From Acidilobaceae archaeon UBA158 (GTDB lineage Archaea > Thermoproteota > Thermoprotei_A > Sulfolobales > Acidilobaceae), in contig DAXV01000066.1 in the NCBI GenBank assembly GCA_002506595.1, forward strand, positions 13,899 through 39,764: 25,866 nt of DNA, read 5' to 3'. The notes under the pieces are model-generated. The model worked only from the letters and a program-made list of their open reading frames with translations. It was not told where the DNA came from and did no database searches. A program made the position numbers and the translations under genes. This document shows positions 8,278 to 15,865 of this stretch, in pieces (the first letter of the stretch is position 1; each line of letters opens with the position of its first letter).

Positions 8278-9098
8278 CTTAGATATTTTATTACTTCATT
8301 TGTGCTTAGAGATTTGGGCAAAGATCTCTTATGCTCGCTATTTTTGTTCATATCAAGAACTTTTTCAATTATATCTAAACTAATTCCAGTAATTTCTGAT
8401 GCCTCTTTTATTGAATATCCTTTATCTATAATTGAATATATAATCAAATCTATTTGATCATATGAAATACCTAATTCCTTCTCTGCAAGTTGGCCAGCCC
8501 ATAATCTAGGGCTACTGGGTTTTAATGCAACATTATCTGGTACTCCCAATTTCTGAGCTAGTTTCCTTACTTGGGATTTAAGTAAAGATGATATTGGTAA
8601 TAAATCAACCCCTCCATCTCCATATTTAGTAAAATATCCCACAAAGCTCTCACTCCTATCACCAGTGCCCAAAACTAACATTGACATCTTATTTGCATAA
8701 TAATAAAGCAATGTCATCCTTATTCTAGCTCTAACATTACCTAATGGAATATTATCTCCTTCTTGATATACAGGTATGGTAGATTTATAGACTTCTACTA
8801 TTGGAGAAATGTCTATAACATGCATTTGACCTCCTAGTCTTTTAACTAAATCCTTAGCATCGTTTATATCTTCTTTAGGCGTTGTAGTTGTATCTGGCAT
8901 TATTAATGCAAAAACCTTCTCTATACCAACAGCTTCAGCTGCTAGATAATAAGTAAGTGCAGAGTCTACTCCTCCACTTAACCCTATTACATAACCATTC
9001 TTTTTAGATGATTCCAATTCCTGTTTTATAAATTTTTCTATATTTTTTCTTGCATGTTCATAATCAATATTAGTAACATCATTTATAGTTATCTTCAA
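8274..9098 (-). CDS. nadE: NH3-dependent NAD+ synthetase
   Basis: Makes NAD+ from nicotinic acid adenine dinucleotide, ATP and ammonia, the last step of NAD biosynthesis. At 274 aa it lacks the glutaminase domain, so it is the ammonia-using type. The N-type ATP pyrophosphatase loop SGGVDS is at 41-46. Downstream are GTGDRSE, YFTKYGDGGVD and the PSPRLWAGQ substrate segment. I start it at TTG 9098, eight bases after GAGGTGA (9113-9107). The frame also allows GTG 9110, but that codon lies inside the Shine-Dalgarno site itself. The coaBC stop TGA (9109-9107) is also part of this site, so the two cofactor genes are translationally coupled. The C-terminal residues resemble a short helix-turn-helix extension (SIKEASEITGIS), common in this family. 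Confidence 0.95.
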   Translation of the reverse strand: MKITINDVTNIDYEHARKNIEKFIKQELESSKKNGYVIGLSGGVDSALTYYLAAEAVGIEKVFALIMPDTTTTPKEDINDAKDLVKRLGGQMHVIDISPIVEVYKSTIPVYQEGDNIPLGNVRARIRMTLLYYYANKMSMLVLGTGDRSESFVGYFTKYGDGGVDLLPISSLLKSQVRKLAQKLGVPDNVALKPSSPRLWAGQLAEKELGISYDQIDLIIYSIIDKGYSIKEASEITGISLDIIEKVLDMNKNSEHKRSLPKSLSTNEVIKYLS

Positions 9099-9106
9099 AT
9101 ATAATT

Positions 9107-10345
9107 TCACCTCTTAATTAAACTTAACGCATTATCTAATATAATTCTAGCTAAGTTTTCTTTTAAAGTTTTCTCAACATTAACTATTTTCCCATTGCTA
9201 AATATAAGTATTGCTCTATCATAAAGGCTTGAAAAACCTACACCTGATAAATTAGCTGGATTTGCAACAACTATATCTGAATTGTATTTAGCTATCTTTT
9301 CTCTAGCCTTTTCTATTAATTCTTGATCATTTTTTATTGATTCTGCGGCAAACGATATCAATACTTTAGGCCTTTTAGATATGGATTTCAATGTCTTTTT
9401 AGCTGGTATCAAATTTATTTGATAACTGAGTTCGCTTCTCATTTTTCCTTCAAACTTATCAACATTAAAATCAACAGGCGCTGCTGCGCCAATTATTATA
9501 TCATAATCATATTTTGAAGTTAACTCATTAATTTTATTTGCCATTTCATCTGTTGTATCAACATGATAAGAGTTCACTGTGTGTGGAACTTGTATTTCCG
9601 TATGACCATAAACTAGATCTACTTCAGCTCCTCTAGAATATGATTCTATGGATAACTCAATACCCATTCTACCAGAGCTTGGATTTGTTATAAATCTCAC
9701 ATCATCTATCCATGATCTTGTTGCACCAGCAGTTATCAAAACTCTTAATCCTTTCATATCATAACCCCTTAATGTATGAGAACTAGTAACCCTTGCGACA
9801 AATTGAGGATCTGGATATTTTGCAACCTCTTCTGCGACATAAGGACTTATTATGAAAATATTGCTTTGTTTTAACCTTTTCTCTATTTCTTCATATTGTT
9901 TTGTATTTTCCATTTTTTCATGCATCGCAGGTACCAAGATAAGAGGTTTATTATATCCCATAGTAGTTATCGCCGTTAAAGAAACAGGATTATCAGTTAT
10001 GCCATATGCTATTTTTGACATAGACGAAAAAGTCGCAGGAGCTATTAACATAGAATCACATTCTTTTGCTAAAGCAACATGCTCCGTTGCTCCTGTTAAC
10101 TTTACAATAGGCTTAATACCTGTTGCCCAATAGAACATGTCAGGGCTTATTAAATTAGACGCTTCTTCTGTCATTACTACCTTTACCTTAGCACCCCTTC
10201 TTAATAACCACCTTGCGGTATCTAAGGATCTGTATAGAGAAATGCTTGCGGTAACAGCTAAGATTATACATTTATCATAAAGGTTATCGCTATAGCTTTT
10301 TATAATAGCTGATGATGGGTGAAACTTAGATTCTTCTATATCCAA
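9107..10345 (-). CDS. coaBC: Bifunctional phosphopantothenoylcysteine decarboxylase/ligase
   Basis: Catalyses two steps of coenzyme A synthesis: CTP-dependent joining of phosphopantothenate to cysteine (C-terminal CoaB), then FMN-dependent decarboxylation (N-terminal CoaC). The CoaC domain has the flavin loop VTASISLYRS, the catalytic histidine in GATEHVALA (H89) and PAMHEKM (139-145) for the usual PXMNXXMW. Here His replaces Asn and the final Trp is missing. CoaB begins at about residue 200 with VLITAGATRSWIDDVRFITN and PSSGRMG, then GAAAPVDF and the KMRSE lysine region. TTG 10345 is seven bases after GGTG; TTG 10351 is an in-frame alternative, 412 or 414 aa. A TATA box at 10376-10369 predicts a very short leader. 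It forms an operon with nadE. Confidence 0.94.
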   Translation of the reverse strand: MDIEESKFHPSSAIIKSYSDNLYDKCIILAVTASISLYRSLDTARWLLRRGAKVKVVMTEEASNLISPDMFYWATGIKPIVKLTGATEHVALAKECDSMLIAPATFSSMSKIAYGITDNPVSLTAITTMGYNKPLILVPAMHEKMENTKQYEEIEKRLKQSNIFIISPYVAEEVAKYPDPQFVARVTSSHTLRGYDMKGLRVLITAGATRSWIDDVRFITNPSSGRMGIELSIESYSRGAEVDLVYGHTEIQVPHTVNSYHVDTTDEMANKINELTSKYDYDIIIGAAAPVDFNVDKFEGKMRSELSYQINLIPAKKTLKSISKRPKVLISFAAESIKNDQELIEKAREKIAKYNSDIVVANPANLSGVGFSSLYDRAILIFSNGKIVNVEKTLKENLARIILDNALSLIKR

Positions 10346-10368
10346 TACCAAACACCTAATTATAGCAT

Positions 10369-10376
10369 TATTTAAA
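10369..10376 (-). promoter_or_regulatory. TATA box of the coaBC-nadE operon
   Basis: TTTAAATA on the minus strand is centred about 26 bases before position 10347, close to the coaBC start. The transcript would be nearly leaderless. Assigned by spacing only. Confidence 0.45.
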
Positions 10377-10416
10377 AGATTTAAAAACTAAGCTTTTATA
10401 TTAAAATGCTTTAATT

Positions 10417-10986
10417 TTATAATTTTTTTACCATTACATATGCATCTTCTCCATCTCTATAATATTCTTTTATAATTCTAACTTCTTCAAATCCCATTTT
10501 TTTATATAAGCTTATTGCATCATAATTTGTTACTCTAACCTCTAAATATACTGCTTCCGTATTGTATAGGCTCTTCATTTTAGAAATTGCCTCTTTTAAC
10601 AAAGCGGTTCCTATGCCTTTTTTTCTGTATTCCTGAAGAACTGCTATTGATATTACATGACCTACTTTATGAGAATCTGAAAAAACATTTTTCAAAGATG
10701 ACATTATATCATCAAAACCTTTCTTCTTCTCTTTATTATTAGAAAGCTCATTTTCTTTACCATATAATACAGGATCTCTTGTATCTTCAATTCTATTCAT
10801 TATATACCCTATGATTTTTCTGTTTAACTCAGCAACTAGAAATATGTCTCCCCATCTATCTAATACAAACTTATAAAAACCGTACCAATAGTTTTCCGGT
10901 AAGCTCCTCATGTTTACTTCCATCACTTCTGGTATATCATTTTCATTAGCATTTCTTATTATGAATTCATCTGAATCTTTTTTCAA
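10417..10986 (-). CDS. N-terminal protein acetyltransferase, archaeal Ard1/RimI type
   Basis: GNAT enzyme that acetylates protein N-termini using acetyl-CoA, 189 aa. It closely resembles the archaeal Ard1 homologue known from Sulfolobus: SLPENYWYGFY near the N-terminus, GHVISIAVLQEYRKKGIGTALL with the acetyl-CoA loop R121-KKGIG, LEVRVTNYDAISLYKKMGF, and a DGEDAYVM end. Sulfolobus Ard1 is about 167 residues. The extra length here is a lysine/glutamate-rich insertion at about residues 73-103 between the IGYIMNRIED strand and GHV. The start is TTG 10986 with AGGTGG four bases upstream. It is transcribed in the same direction as coaBC but separated by about 70 bases, probably with its own promoter (TTTAAATATA, minus strand, near 11043-11033). 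Confidence 0.9.
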   Translation of the reverse strand: MKKDSDEFIIRNANENDIPEVMEVNMRSLPENYWYGFYKFVLDRWGDIFLVAELNRKIIGYIMNRIEDTRDPVLYGKENELSNNKEKKKGFDDIMSSLKNVFSDSHKVGHVISIAVLQEYRKKGIGTALLKEAISKMKSLYNTEAVYLEVRVTNYDAISLYKKMGFEEVRIIKEYYRDGEDAYVMVKKL

Positions 10987-11124
10987 ATTTCCACCTGTCT
11001 AAGTATTTTAAAAACGGAACAAATATAAAACCATATATTTAAATTTGTTTCTAATGTTTAAACTTTATGAAATGGTTTAAACTATATGCTTAGTAAATCC
11101 CTTAAGATTTAATTCAAAAATTTA

Positions 11125-11138
11125 TTTAATATAAATAC
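11125..11138 (+). promoter_or_regulatory. TATA box of the SDR gene
   Basis: TTTATTTAATATAAATACTT covers this stretch and is centred roughly 28 bases before the likely initiation site near 11160. That leaves about 20 nt of leader containing the GAGGAGAT ribosome-binding site at 11169-11176. Confidence 0.45.
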
Positions 11139-11179
11139 TTAATAAAATTAGTTTTCTATAAGCACATTGAGGAGATAAA

Positions 11180-12145
11180 ATGAGCAAAAACGCTATAATT
11201 GGAGGCGTAGGATTTGTAGGAATAAATATAGCAGAAGAGCTGTCTAAAGATAGCAATGTAATTATTGTTACTAGAAGGTCTTCCATAAAAAAGAGACCTA
11301 ATATAACTAAAAGATTAAAAGAATTGGGAGTAGAATTAATTGTTTTAGATAAAATTAATTTTAATAACCTAAAAAATCTAGATGTAGATAACTTCATTTA
11401 TACAATAGGAATAATTTCTGGAAATCTTAAAGAAATGATGGAAGCTCATGTAAATATATTAGATGAAGTAATTAAGGCTGCTAAAGAAATCTCTTCTAGA
11501 GTTATATACATAAGTAGTGTGGGTGCATTAGGAGAAGTGAAAGCCAAAGAAGGATCTGTTTTATATGAAGAAGATGATCATTTAAATAAAGAAATGTTTA
11601 CTCAAAAGTTTCCATACGAAATTTCCAAAGCTGAAGGTGAAAGATTATTACTTAAAAATAAAGATGAGTTAAAAAATAAATTTGTAATACTGAGACCTAC
11701 AACTGTCTTTGGCCCATATGCATATGAGAGCCAATGGAAAGCAATTTATAATTTAGCTAAAAGAAACGTAAAAATAAAAATTGGAGGAGAAAGTCTAATT
11801 TACTCTAAAGATTTGGCCAAAATAGTAGGAATCTCGACTAAAGGTAAATTTGATGGCAAATGGTTATATGTTAGCTGGCCAGAAAAGATTGATCTTGAAA
11901 AGGTTTCCTCAAAAACTTGCGAATATTTTAAAAAGAAGAGATGTATTACATTACCAATAAAAGGATTAATCAAATTCTTATATTATATAACACCATATAA
12001 TTCGCCAATAAAAATGATCTATAGATCTGTTAAAGGATCGTATACTTTTAAAAGTAAATACCTAGACGATTTTAAATTTTCCTCATTTGAAGAAGCATTT
12101 AACGATTTCATAAATTATGCAATAAATAGCGATTTCAAACCATAG
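11180..12145 (+). CDS. NAD(P)-dependent epimerase/dehydratase (extended SDR)
   Basis: A 321-aa extended short-chain dehydrogenase. The Rossmann loop is GGVGFVG (8-14). The catalytic triad is visible as S112/S113 in YISSVGALG and Y146-EIS-K150. LRPTTVFGPYAYES after it is typical of nucleotide-sugar epimerases and of the NDUFA9-like branch. After the first beta strand the residues are TRRSS, which suggests NADP preference because there is no acidic residue at the strand end. The C-terminus is basic with aromatic residues. The RBS GAGGAGAT is strong. It is convergent with the radical SAM gene (one base between stops). The substrate is unknown; a sugar nucleotide or lipid-linked intermediate is possible. 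Confidence 0.88.
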   Translation: MSKNAIIGGVGFVGINIAEELSKDSNVIIVTRRSSIKKRPNITKRLKELGVELIVLDKINFNNLKNLDVDNFIYTIGIISGNLKEMMEAHVNILDEVIKAAKEISSRVIYISSVGALGEVKAKEGSVLYEEDDHLNKEMFTQKFPYEISKAEGERLLLKNKDELKNKFVILRPTTVFGPYAYESQWKAIYNLAKRNVKIKIGGESLIYSKDLAKIVGISTKGKFDGKWLYVSWPEKIDLEKVSSKTCEYFKKKRCITLPIKGLIKFLYYITPYNSPIKMIYRSVKGSYTFKSKYLDDFKFSSFEEAFNDFINYAINSDFKP

Positions 12146-12146
12146 T

Positions 12147-13211
12147 CTATGGAATTATTTCTGTTGAATCCATAGTAGGATCGTAATATAAGCTTTCTAA
12201 ATTTATAGTTCCATTTTTAATAAGATTATCTATCTCAGGTATTATTGATAAAACCATTTTAATATATTTTTTATTAATCTCATCAACTTCTATAAATCCT
12301 TCCTTTCCCCAATAAGGTTCCATATGCGCATATAAACATCTCCCACCACAATATTTTTTTAATTCACAACTTTTACAAATTTCAGGTAAAGGATCTTTTA
12401 ATAAATTAAAACCGTTATTTACATCGCCAAGAACTGACCATTTTTCCCTCACGGCTATTGGACATGATAGAATTCTTCCATCAGAAGAAACAGCTACAGA
12501 TTTATATCCAGCCCCACATGGAGATCCAACAAATCCTTGATGATAATGAGCACTTAATATCCCAAGAAATGGAATAATTTTTATTAATTTTCTATTTTTT
12601 AAATTATTTAAAAAATATTCTATTAATTTTCTAATGCCTGGAAGATAACTGTTTTCTGCCCACGAAATGAAATCCCACTTTTCTCCCCATATTACATCTA
12701 GCTGCCAATGTATTTTGTCAAATAAATTTAACTTTATTAAATGCATAACTTCTTCATATATATCAGAATCCTTTGTTACTGTCATCCTAGCAATTGTCTC
12801 TATATTTGGATTCAATTCTTTTAAATACCTTGCAGCATTAATTACCTTATTGTATGATCCTATTCCTCTATGCTTATCATTTATTTCTTTTCTTCCATCT
12901 ATTGATAGTAATGCTACATCAATTCTTTTCCAGTATCGTTCTGGTAAAAGTTTAACCAAATAACCGTTTGTTTGTATTCCAAACCTAGCTTTTTTTATGT
13001 TATCCATAAAATTCATTATATATTTATAATTTAATAATGGTTCTCCTCCATAAAATATTATAGTAGGAGAATTGTCTTTTAATATCAACTCCTTTAATTT
13101 ATTTATATCATATTTTATATTCCACGGCACAACACTATTTGGAAAAGATCCTCCACAATAATCACATTTTAAATTGCATTTACCTGTTGTTATTATCAGC
13201 CATAGCATCAT
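12147..13211 (-). CDS. Radical SAM protein with SPASM domain
   Basis: A 354-aa radical SAM enzyme. The SAM-binding iron-sulfur motif is C12-X3-C16-X2-C19 (GKCNLKCDYCGG), followed by the glycine motif YGGEPLL (54-60) and QTNGYL. The C-terminal SPASM region has C232 (SPCGAGYKSVAV), C250 (ILSCPIAV), then C279, C282, C288 and C292 (CKSCELKKYCGGRC), enough ligands for auxiliary [4Fe-4S] clusters. This layout is that of peptide- or protein-modifying enzymes, and it recalls the archaeal AF1577-type group, judged from memory. ATG 13211 is used, just after GAGTGAGAG. No cysteine- or glycine-rich precursor peptide is visible beside it. The nearest upstream feature is tRNA-Ala. Substrate unknown. Confidence 0.9.
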   Translation of the reverse strand: MMLWLIITTGKCNLKCDYCGGSFPNSVVPWNIKYDINKLKELILKDNSPTIIFYGGEPLLNYKYIMNFMDNIKKARFGIQTNGYLVKLLPERYWKRIDVALLSIDGRKEINDKHRGIGSYNKVINAARYLKELNPNIETIARMTVTKDSDIYEEVMHLIKLNLFDKIHWQLDVIWGEKWDFISWAENSYLPGIRKLIEYFLNNLKNRKLIKIIPFLGILSAHYHQGFVGSPCGAGYKSVAVSSDGRILSCPIAVREKWSVLGDVNNGFNLLKDPLPEICKSCELKKYCGGRCLYAHMEPYWGKEGFIEVDEINKKYIKMVLSIIPEIDNLIKNGTINLESLYYDPTMDSTEIIP

Positions 13212-13256
13212 CTCTCACTCTAATTATTATGTTCTAACAAATTATATTGATGAAAA

Positions 13257-13330
13257 TGGACCGGCCGGGATTTGAACCCGGGGCCTCTCGGGTGCAAGCC
13301 GAGCGCTCTTCCAGTCTGAGCTACCGGCCC
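13257..13330 (-). tRNA. tRNA-Ala(TGC)
   Basis: A complete cloverleaf on the minus strand, 74 nt with no intron. Acceptor GGGCCGG pairs with CCGGTCC and includes the G3-U70 wobble pair that identifies tRNA-Ala. The D arm is GCTC/GAGC. The anticodon stem CTCGG/CCGAG carries loop CTTGCAC, so the anticodon is TGC. The T arm is CCGGG-TTCAAAT-CCCGG, and the discriminator is A at 13257. CCA is not encoded; the next bases are TTTT, which could aid termination. Confidence 0.97.
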
Positions 13331-13664
13331 ACGCGATAATTATCGTTACTCCTAGGATTTAAAAATGATTATAAGAGTTTTCAAAATATCATTTATCAAT
13401 AACATAATAAAATTAGAAAACTTCATTATTAATGTATGAAATAACCTTTTTATAAATAACATAAATCTTTTGTAATCTCTATGATTGATAATAATCTATT
13501 AATAAGATGAAAATTTTTAAAATATAAAAAACTTTAATCATTTTTCATATATTCAATATAGCTCGTAAAAGGATTTGATTTTAAACCTTAAAAAACTATT
13601 TTGATGTAAAGGAAGTCATAATAATTAATAACCTCTAAATGTACTTCAAGAATGGGATGAATAT
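13331..13664. other. Intergenic region tRNA-Ala / aIF2 beta
   Basis: A 334-base spacer with no open frame worth naming. Next to the tRNA are its TATA box and a 12-bp palindrome CGATAATTATCG (13334-13345). Further on are TATA-like stretches at 13512-13530 and 13571-13585, the candidate promoters of the aIF2 beta gene, implying a leader of about 50-110 nt. Confidence 0.6.
13354..13362 (-). promoter_or_regulatory. TATA box of tRNA-Ala
   Basis: TTAAATCCT on the minus strand is centred about 28 bases upstream of the tRNA 5' end. The same nine bases occur in front of the tRNA-Tyr gene in this window, which supports it as a tRNA promoter element. Confidence 0.65.
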
Positions 13665-14096
13665 ATGTCAGACGATGAAAATCTATTACAAGACTATGAT
13701 AAACTATTAGAAAGAGTTTATAAAAAAATACCTCCAAAAAGTGGTACATCCGATTTACAATTACCGGAACCACAATTAATAAGAGTGGGGACGCAAAGTA
13801 TAATAAAGAATTTCAGAGACATTTCACAAAAATTGAAGAGGGACCCAACATTAGTTTCTAGGTATTTATTAAAAGAATTGGCTTCTGCAGGTTCTTATGA
13901 AGAAGTGTCTGGCCAATTAGTTTTAAATGTTAAAGTTTCTAGGAAGGTTATAGAACAGTTGTTAGATATTTTCATAAAATCCTATGTAAAATGTCCAACA
14001 TGTGGAAGCATTGATACCAGAATTGAACATCGTGGAAAAATATGGATTTTAAGATGTGAAGCTTGCGGTGCTGAACAACCAGTAAAGGCATTTTAA
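13665..14096 (+). CDS. Translation initiation factor aIF2 beta subunit
   Basis: Beta subunit of the archaeal heterotrimeric factor that brings initiator Met-tRNA to the small ribosomal subunit. At 143 aa it has the usual archaeal length. An N-terminal helix (YDKLLERVYKKIP) contacts the gamma subunit. The central alpha/beta domain has VGTQSIIKNFRDISQKLKRDP and a YLLKELASAGS helix. The C-terminal zinc ribbon uses C110, C113, C131 and C134. ATG 13665 follows GGGATGA. The gene is monocistronic, with a T-run after its stop. The neighbouring Fix operon is functionally unrelated and has its own promoter. Confidence 0.96.
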   Translation: MSDDENLLQDYDKLLERVYKKIPPKSGTSDLQLPEPQLIRVGTQSIIKNFRDISQKLKRDPTLVSRYLLKELASAGSYEEVSGQLVLNVKVSRKVIEQLLDIFIKSYVKCPTCGSIDTRIEHRGKIWILRCEACGAEQPVKAF

Positions 14097-14101
14097 ACTA
14101 A

Positions 14102-14107
14102 TTTTTT
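14102..14107 (+). terminator. T-run terminator after aIF2 beta gene
   Basis: Six consecutive T lie six bases after the stop codon, as expected for an archaeal intrinsic terminator. There is no hairpin. This is moderately convincing because the next gene has its own TATA-like element further on. Confidence 0.4.
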
Positions 14108-14170
14108 ATAAAGAAAAAGCAGAGATTAAATAGAATAATAAATATTCATATAGTAAGCGTTTATTATGAG

Positions 14171-14183
14171 TATTTTAAATTAG
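14171..14183 (+). promoter_or_regulatory. Candidate TATA box of the fix operon
   Basis: TATTTTAAATTAG lies about 60 bases before the fixC start and would place initiation near 14203, leaving a leader of about 35 nt that holds GGGTGA. No repeated operator-like sequence is evident beside it. Confidence 0.4.
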
Positions 14184-14239
14184 TTTTTAACCACTTTCTA
14201 ATAATTTGCTATATTGGGACTTAGATTTGGGTGAATAAT

Positions 14240-15544
14240 TTGCCTGATTTACCTACTAAATTTGATGTTATTGTGATTGGAGCTGGACCATCTGGATCTG
14301 CTGCTGCATATCTACTAGCAAAAAAAGGGTTTAAAGTACTTCTTATAGAAAGAGGAAGAGGATTAGGAGACAAAAATCTTTATGGAGGAAGAGTTTATGC
14401 CCCTCCTATAAGAGAAGTTTGGCCTGAATTAGACAAAGAAGCTCCAATTCAAAGATGGGTAACTAAAGAAAGAATAAGCATGGTTCAAGGAGAAAAGGTA
14501 ATAACCTTTGAATATAAAGCTGAGAAAAAGATAAGCTTTGTTTCATATTTAACCCAATTATCTCAATGGATGTCAAAAAAGGCTGAAGATGCAGGTGCTT
14601 TATTCGTAACTGAAGTTACTATTGACGAAATAGTAATGAAGGATGGAAAAGCAGTTGGAGTAAGAAGCGGCCCAGATTTTATTGAAGCTGATGTAGTAAT
14701 TGATGCTGAAGGTGTTAACAGGCTATTATTAGAAAGGTTAGGAATTGTTGAGAGATTAAAACCAGATAATATAGCTTTGGGCGTTAAAGAGGTTCTAAAA
14801 ACTGGAGCAAGCAATATAGAATCTTCATTTAATGTTGGCCCAAATGAAGGGGTCGCTTGGGTTATTATGGGAGACGTAACTAAAGGAATTCCTGGTGGAG
14901 GTTTCATATATACAAACAAAGATTCCATTAGCATGGGGCTTGTACTTCATCTAAAACACTCTATGAACTTTATTGAAAATGGAAAATTTGATGAGCATGT
15001 TTCCAAGCTAGTCGAAGAGTTTAGATTCCATCCATATTTTAGACCATATTGGAAGGATGCAATAATATCTGAATATGGAGCACATTTAACTATTGAAGGA
15101 GCAACACATTTTATGCCAAGTAAATTCGCATATCCTGGATTATTAATTGTAGGAGATGCTGCAGGTCTTCTATTATCTACTGGTTATACGTTTAGAGGAG
15201 TTGACTATGCTGTTTACAGTGGAAAACTTGCCGCTGAAGCTGTAGAATATGCTAGAAATAATGGAGGTTTCACATATGAAAATCTGGAAACATATGATAA
15301 GAACATCAGAAGAAGCTTTATGTATAACGAATTATTTAAGCATAGAGGGGCTGAATTGTTAATGAATAATCCAGTAATGATGGCAAAGTATCCCTCTATA
15401 TTAATGAGAGTTATGGAAAAAATGTTTGAAGGAGAATATACTCAAGAAACGATATATAATGCCTTAATGCAGGCATTAAAGGAAGAAAAGGTTGGGCCGT
15501 TTGACTTAATTTCTCAAGCTTTTGGGATGGTGAAAAGCCTATGA
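14240..15544 (+). CDS. fixC: FixC/EtfC, ETF:quinone oxidoreductase-like flavoprotein
   Basis: FAD subunit of the Fix/EtfABCX complex that receives electrons from the ETF pair and passes them to quinone at the membrane. From TTG 14240 it is 434 aa. The N-terminal FAD loop GAGPSGSAAAYLL begins at residue 14 and is followed by ERGRGLGDKNLYGGRVY. Another FAD-contacting segment is LLIVGDAAGLLLSTGYTFRGVDYAVYSGKLAAEA near residue 305. No transmembrane helix is evident, so membrane contact would be peripheral. GGGTGA at 14229-14234 lies five bases before the TTG, and the GTG at 14231 falls inside this site, so I prefer TTG. The stop overlaps the fixX start (ATGA), the first of several tight junctions in this operon. 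Confidence 0.93.
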   Translation: MPDLPTKFDVIVIGAGPSGSAAAYLLAKKGFKVLLIERGRGLGDKNLYGGRVYAPPIREVWPELDKEAPIQRWVTKERISMVQGEKVITFEYKAEKKISFVSYLTQLSQWMSKKAEDAGALFVTEVTIDEIVMKDGKAVGVRSGPDFIEADVVIDAEGVNRLLLERLGIVERLKPDNIALGVKEVLKTGASNIESSFNVGPNEGVAWVIMGDVTKGIPGGGFIYTNKDSISMGLVLHLKHSMNFIENGKFDEHVSKLVEEFRFHPYFRPYWKDAIISEYGAHLTIEGATHFMPSKFAYPGLLIVGDAAGLLLSTGYTFRGVDYAVYSGKLAAEAVEYARNNGGFTYENLETYDKNIRRSFMYNELFKHRGAELLMNNPVMMAKYPSILMRVMEKMFEGEYTQETIYNALMQALKEEKVGPFDLISQAFGMVKSL

Positions 15545-15852
15545 GTTCAGCTCAAAATGTTGAGAAGAAAGAGGAGAAACCTATGAAATTGGAGGATATT
15601 TTACAAAGCGATATTTGGAATGTTGATGAAGATCCACATATAATTGTTGATTATAATAAATGCAAAAATTGCCCTAATAAGCCATGTGTTTACTTATGCC
15701 CTGCAGGTTGTTATGTGTTATCAGATAACGGCATAGTATTTAGCTATGAAGGATGCGTTGAATGTGGAACGTGCAGAGTTATTTGCCCAATGGAAGCAAT
15801 AACTTGGAATTATCCAAAAAGTGGAAAAGGTATTTTCTATAGATTTACATAA
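15541..15852 (+). CDS. fixX: FixX/EtfX ferredoxin-like protein, two [4Fe-4S] clusters
   Basis: Small iron-sulfur partner of FixC, 103 aa. Cysteines 41, 44, 49 and 53 (CKNCPNKPCVYLCP), with C57 nearby, form one site. C72, C75, C78 and C82 (CVECGTCRVICP) form the classic second site. The C-terminal WNYPKSGKGIFYRF end is typical of FixX. The first 30 residues are a charged extension, and an internal ATG at 15583 could give a shorter form. ATG 15541 overlaps the fixC stop and has GGTGA seven bases upstream, inside fixC. In bifurcating complexes this subunit carries the low-potential branch to ferredoxin or relays electrons to FixC. Confidence 0.94.
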   Translation: MSSAQNVEKKEEKPMKLEDILQSDIWNVDEDPHIIVDYNKCKNCPNKPCVYLCPAGCYVLSDNGIVFSYEGCVECGTCRVICPMEAITWNYPKSGKGIFYRFT

Positions 15853-15865
15853 GGGGTGGTTATAG

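Noticed and set aside
9852..10133. Open plus-strand frame inside coaBC
   Set aside because: Antisense shadow of the CoaC domain; no ribosome-binding site or promoter.
12667..12963. Open plus-strand frame inside the radical SAM gene
   Set aside because: Antisense to a conserved enzyme with intact motifs; no RBS and no recognisable features.
14563..14934. Open minus-strand frame of about 120 codons inside fixC
   Set aside because: Lies wholly within a well-supported gene, has no Shine-Dalgarno site and is rich in Ser, Pro and Thr, as expected for an antisense shadow.
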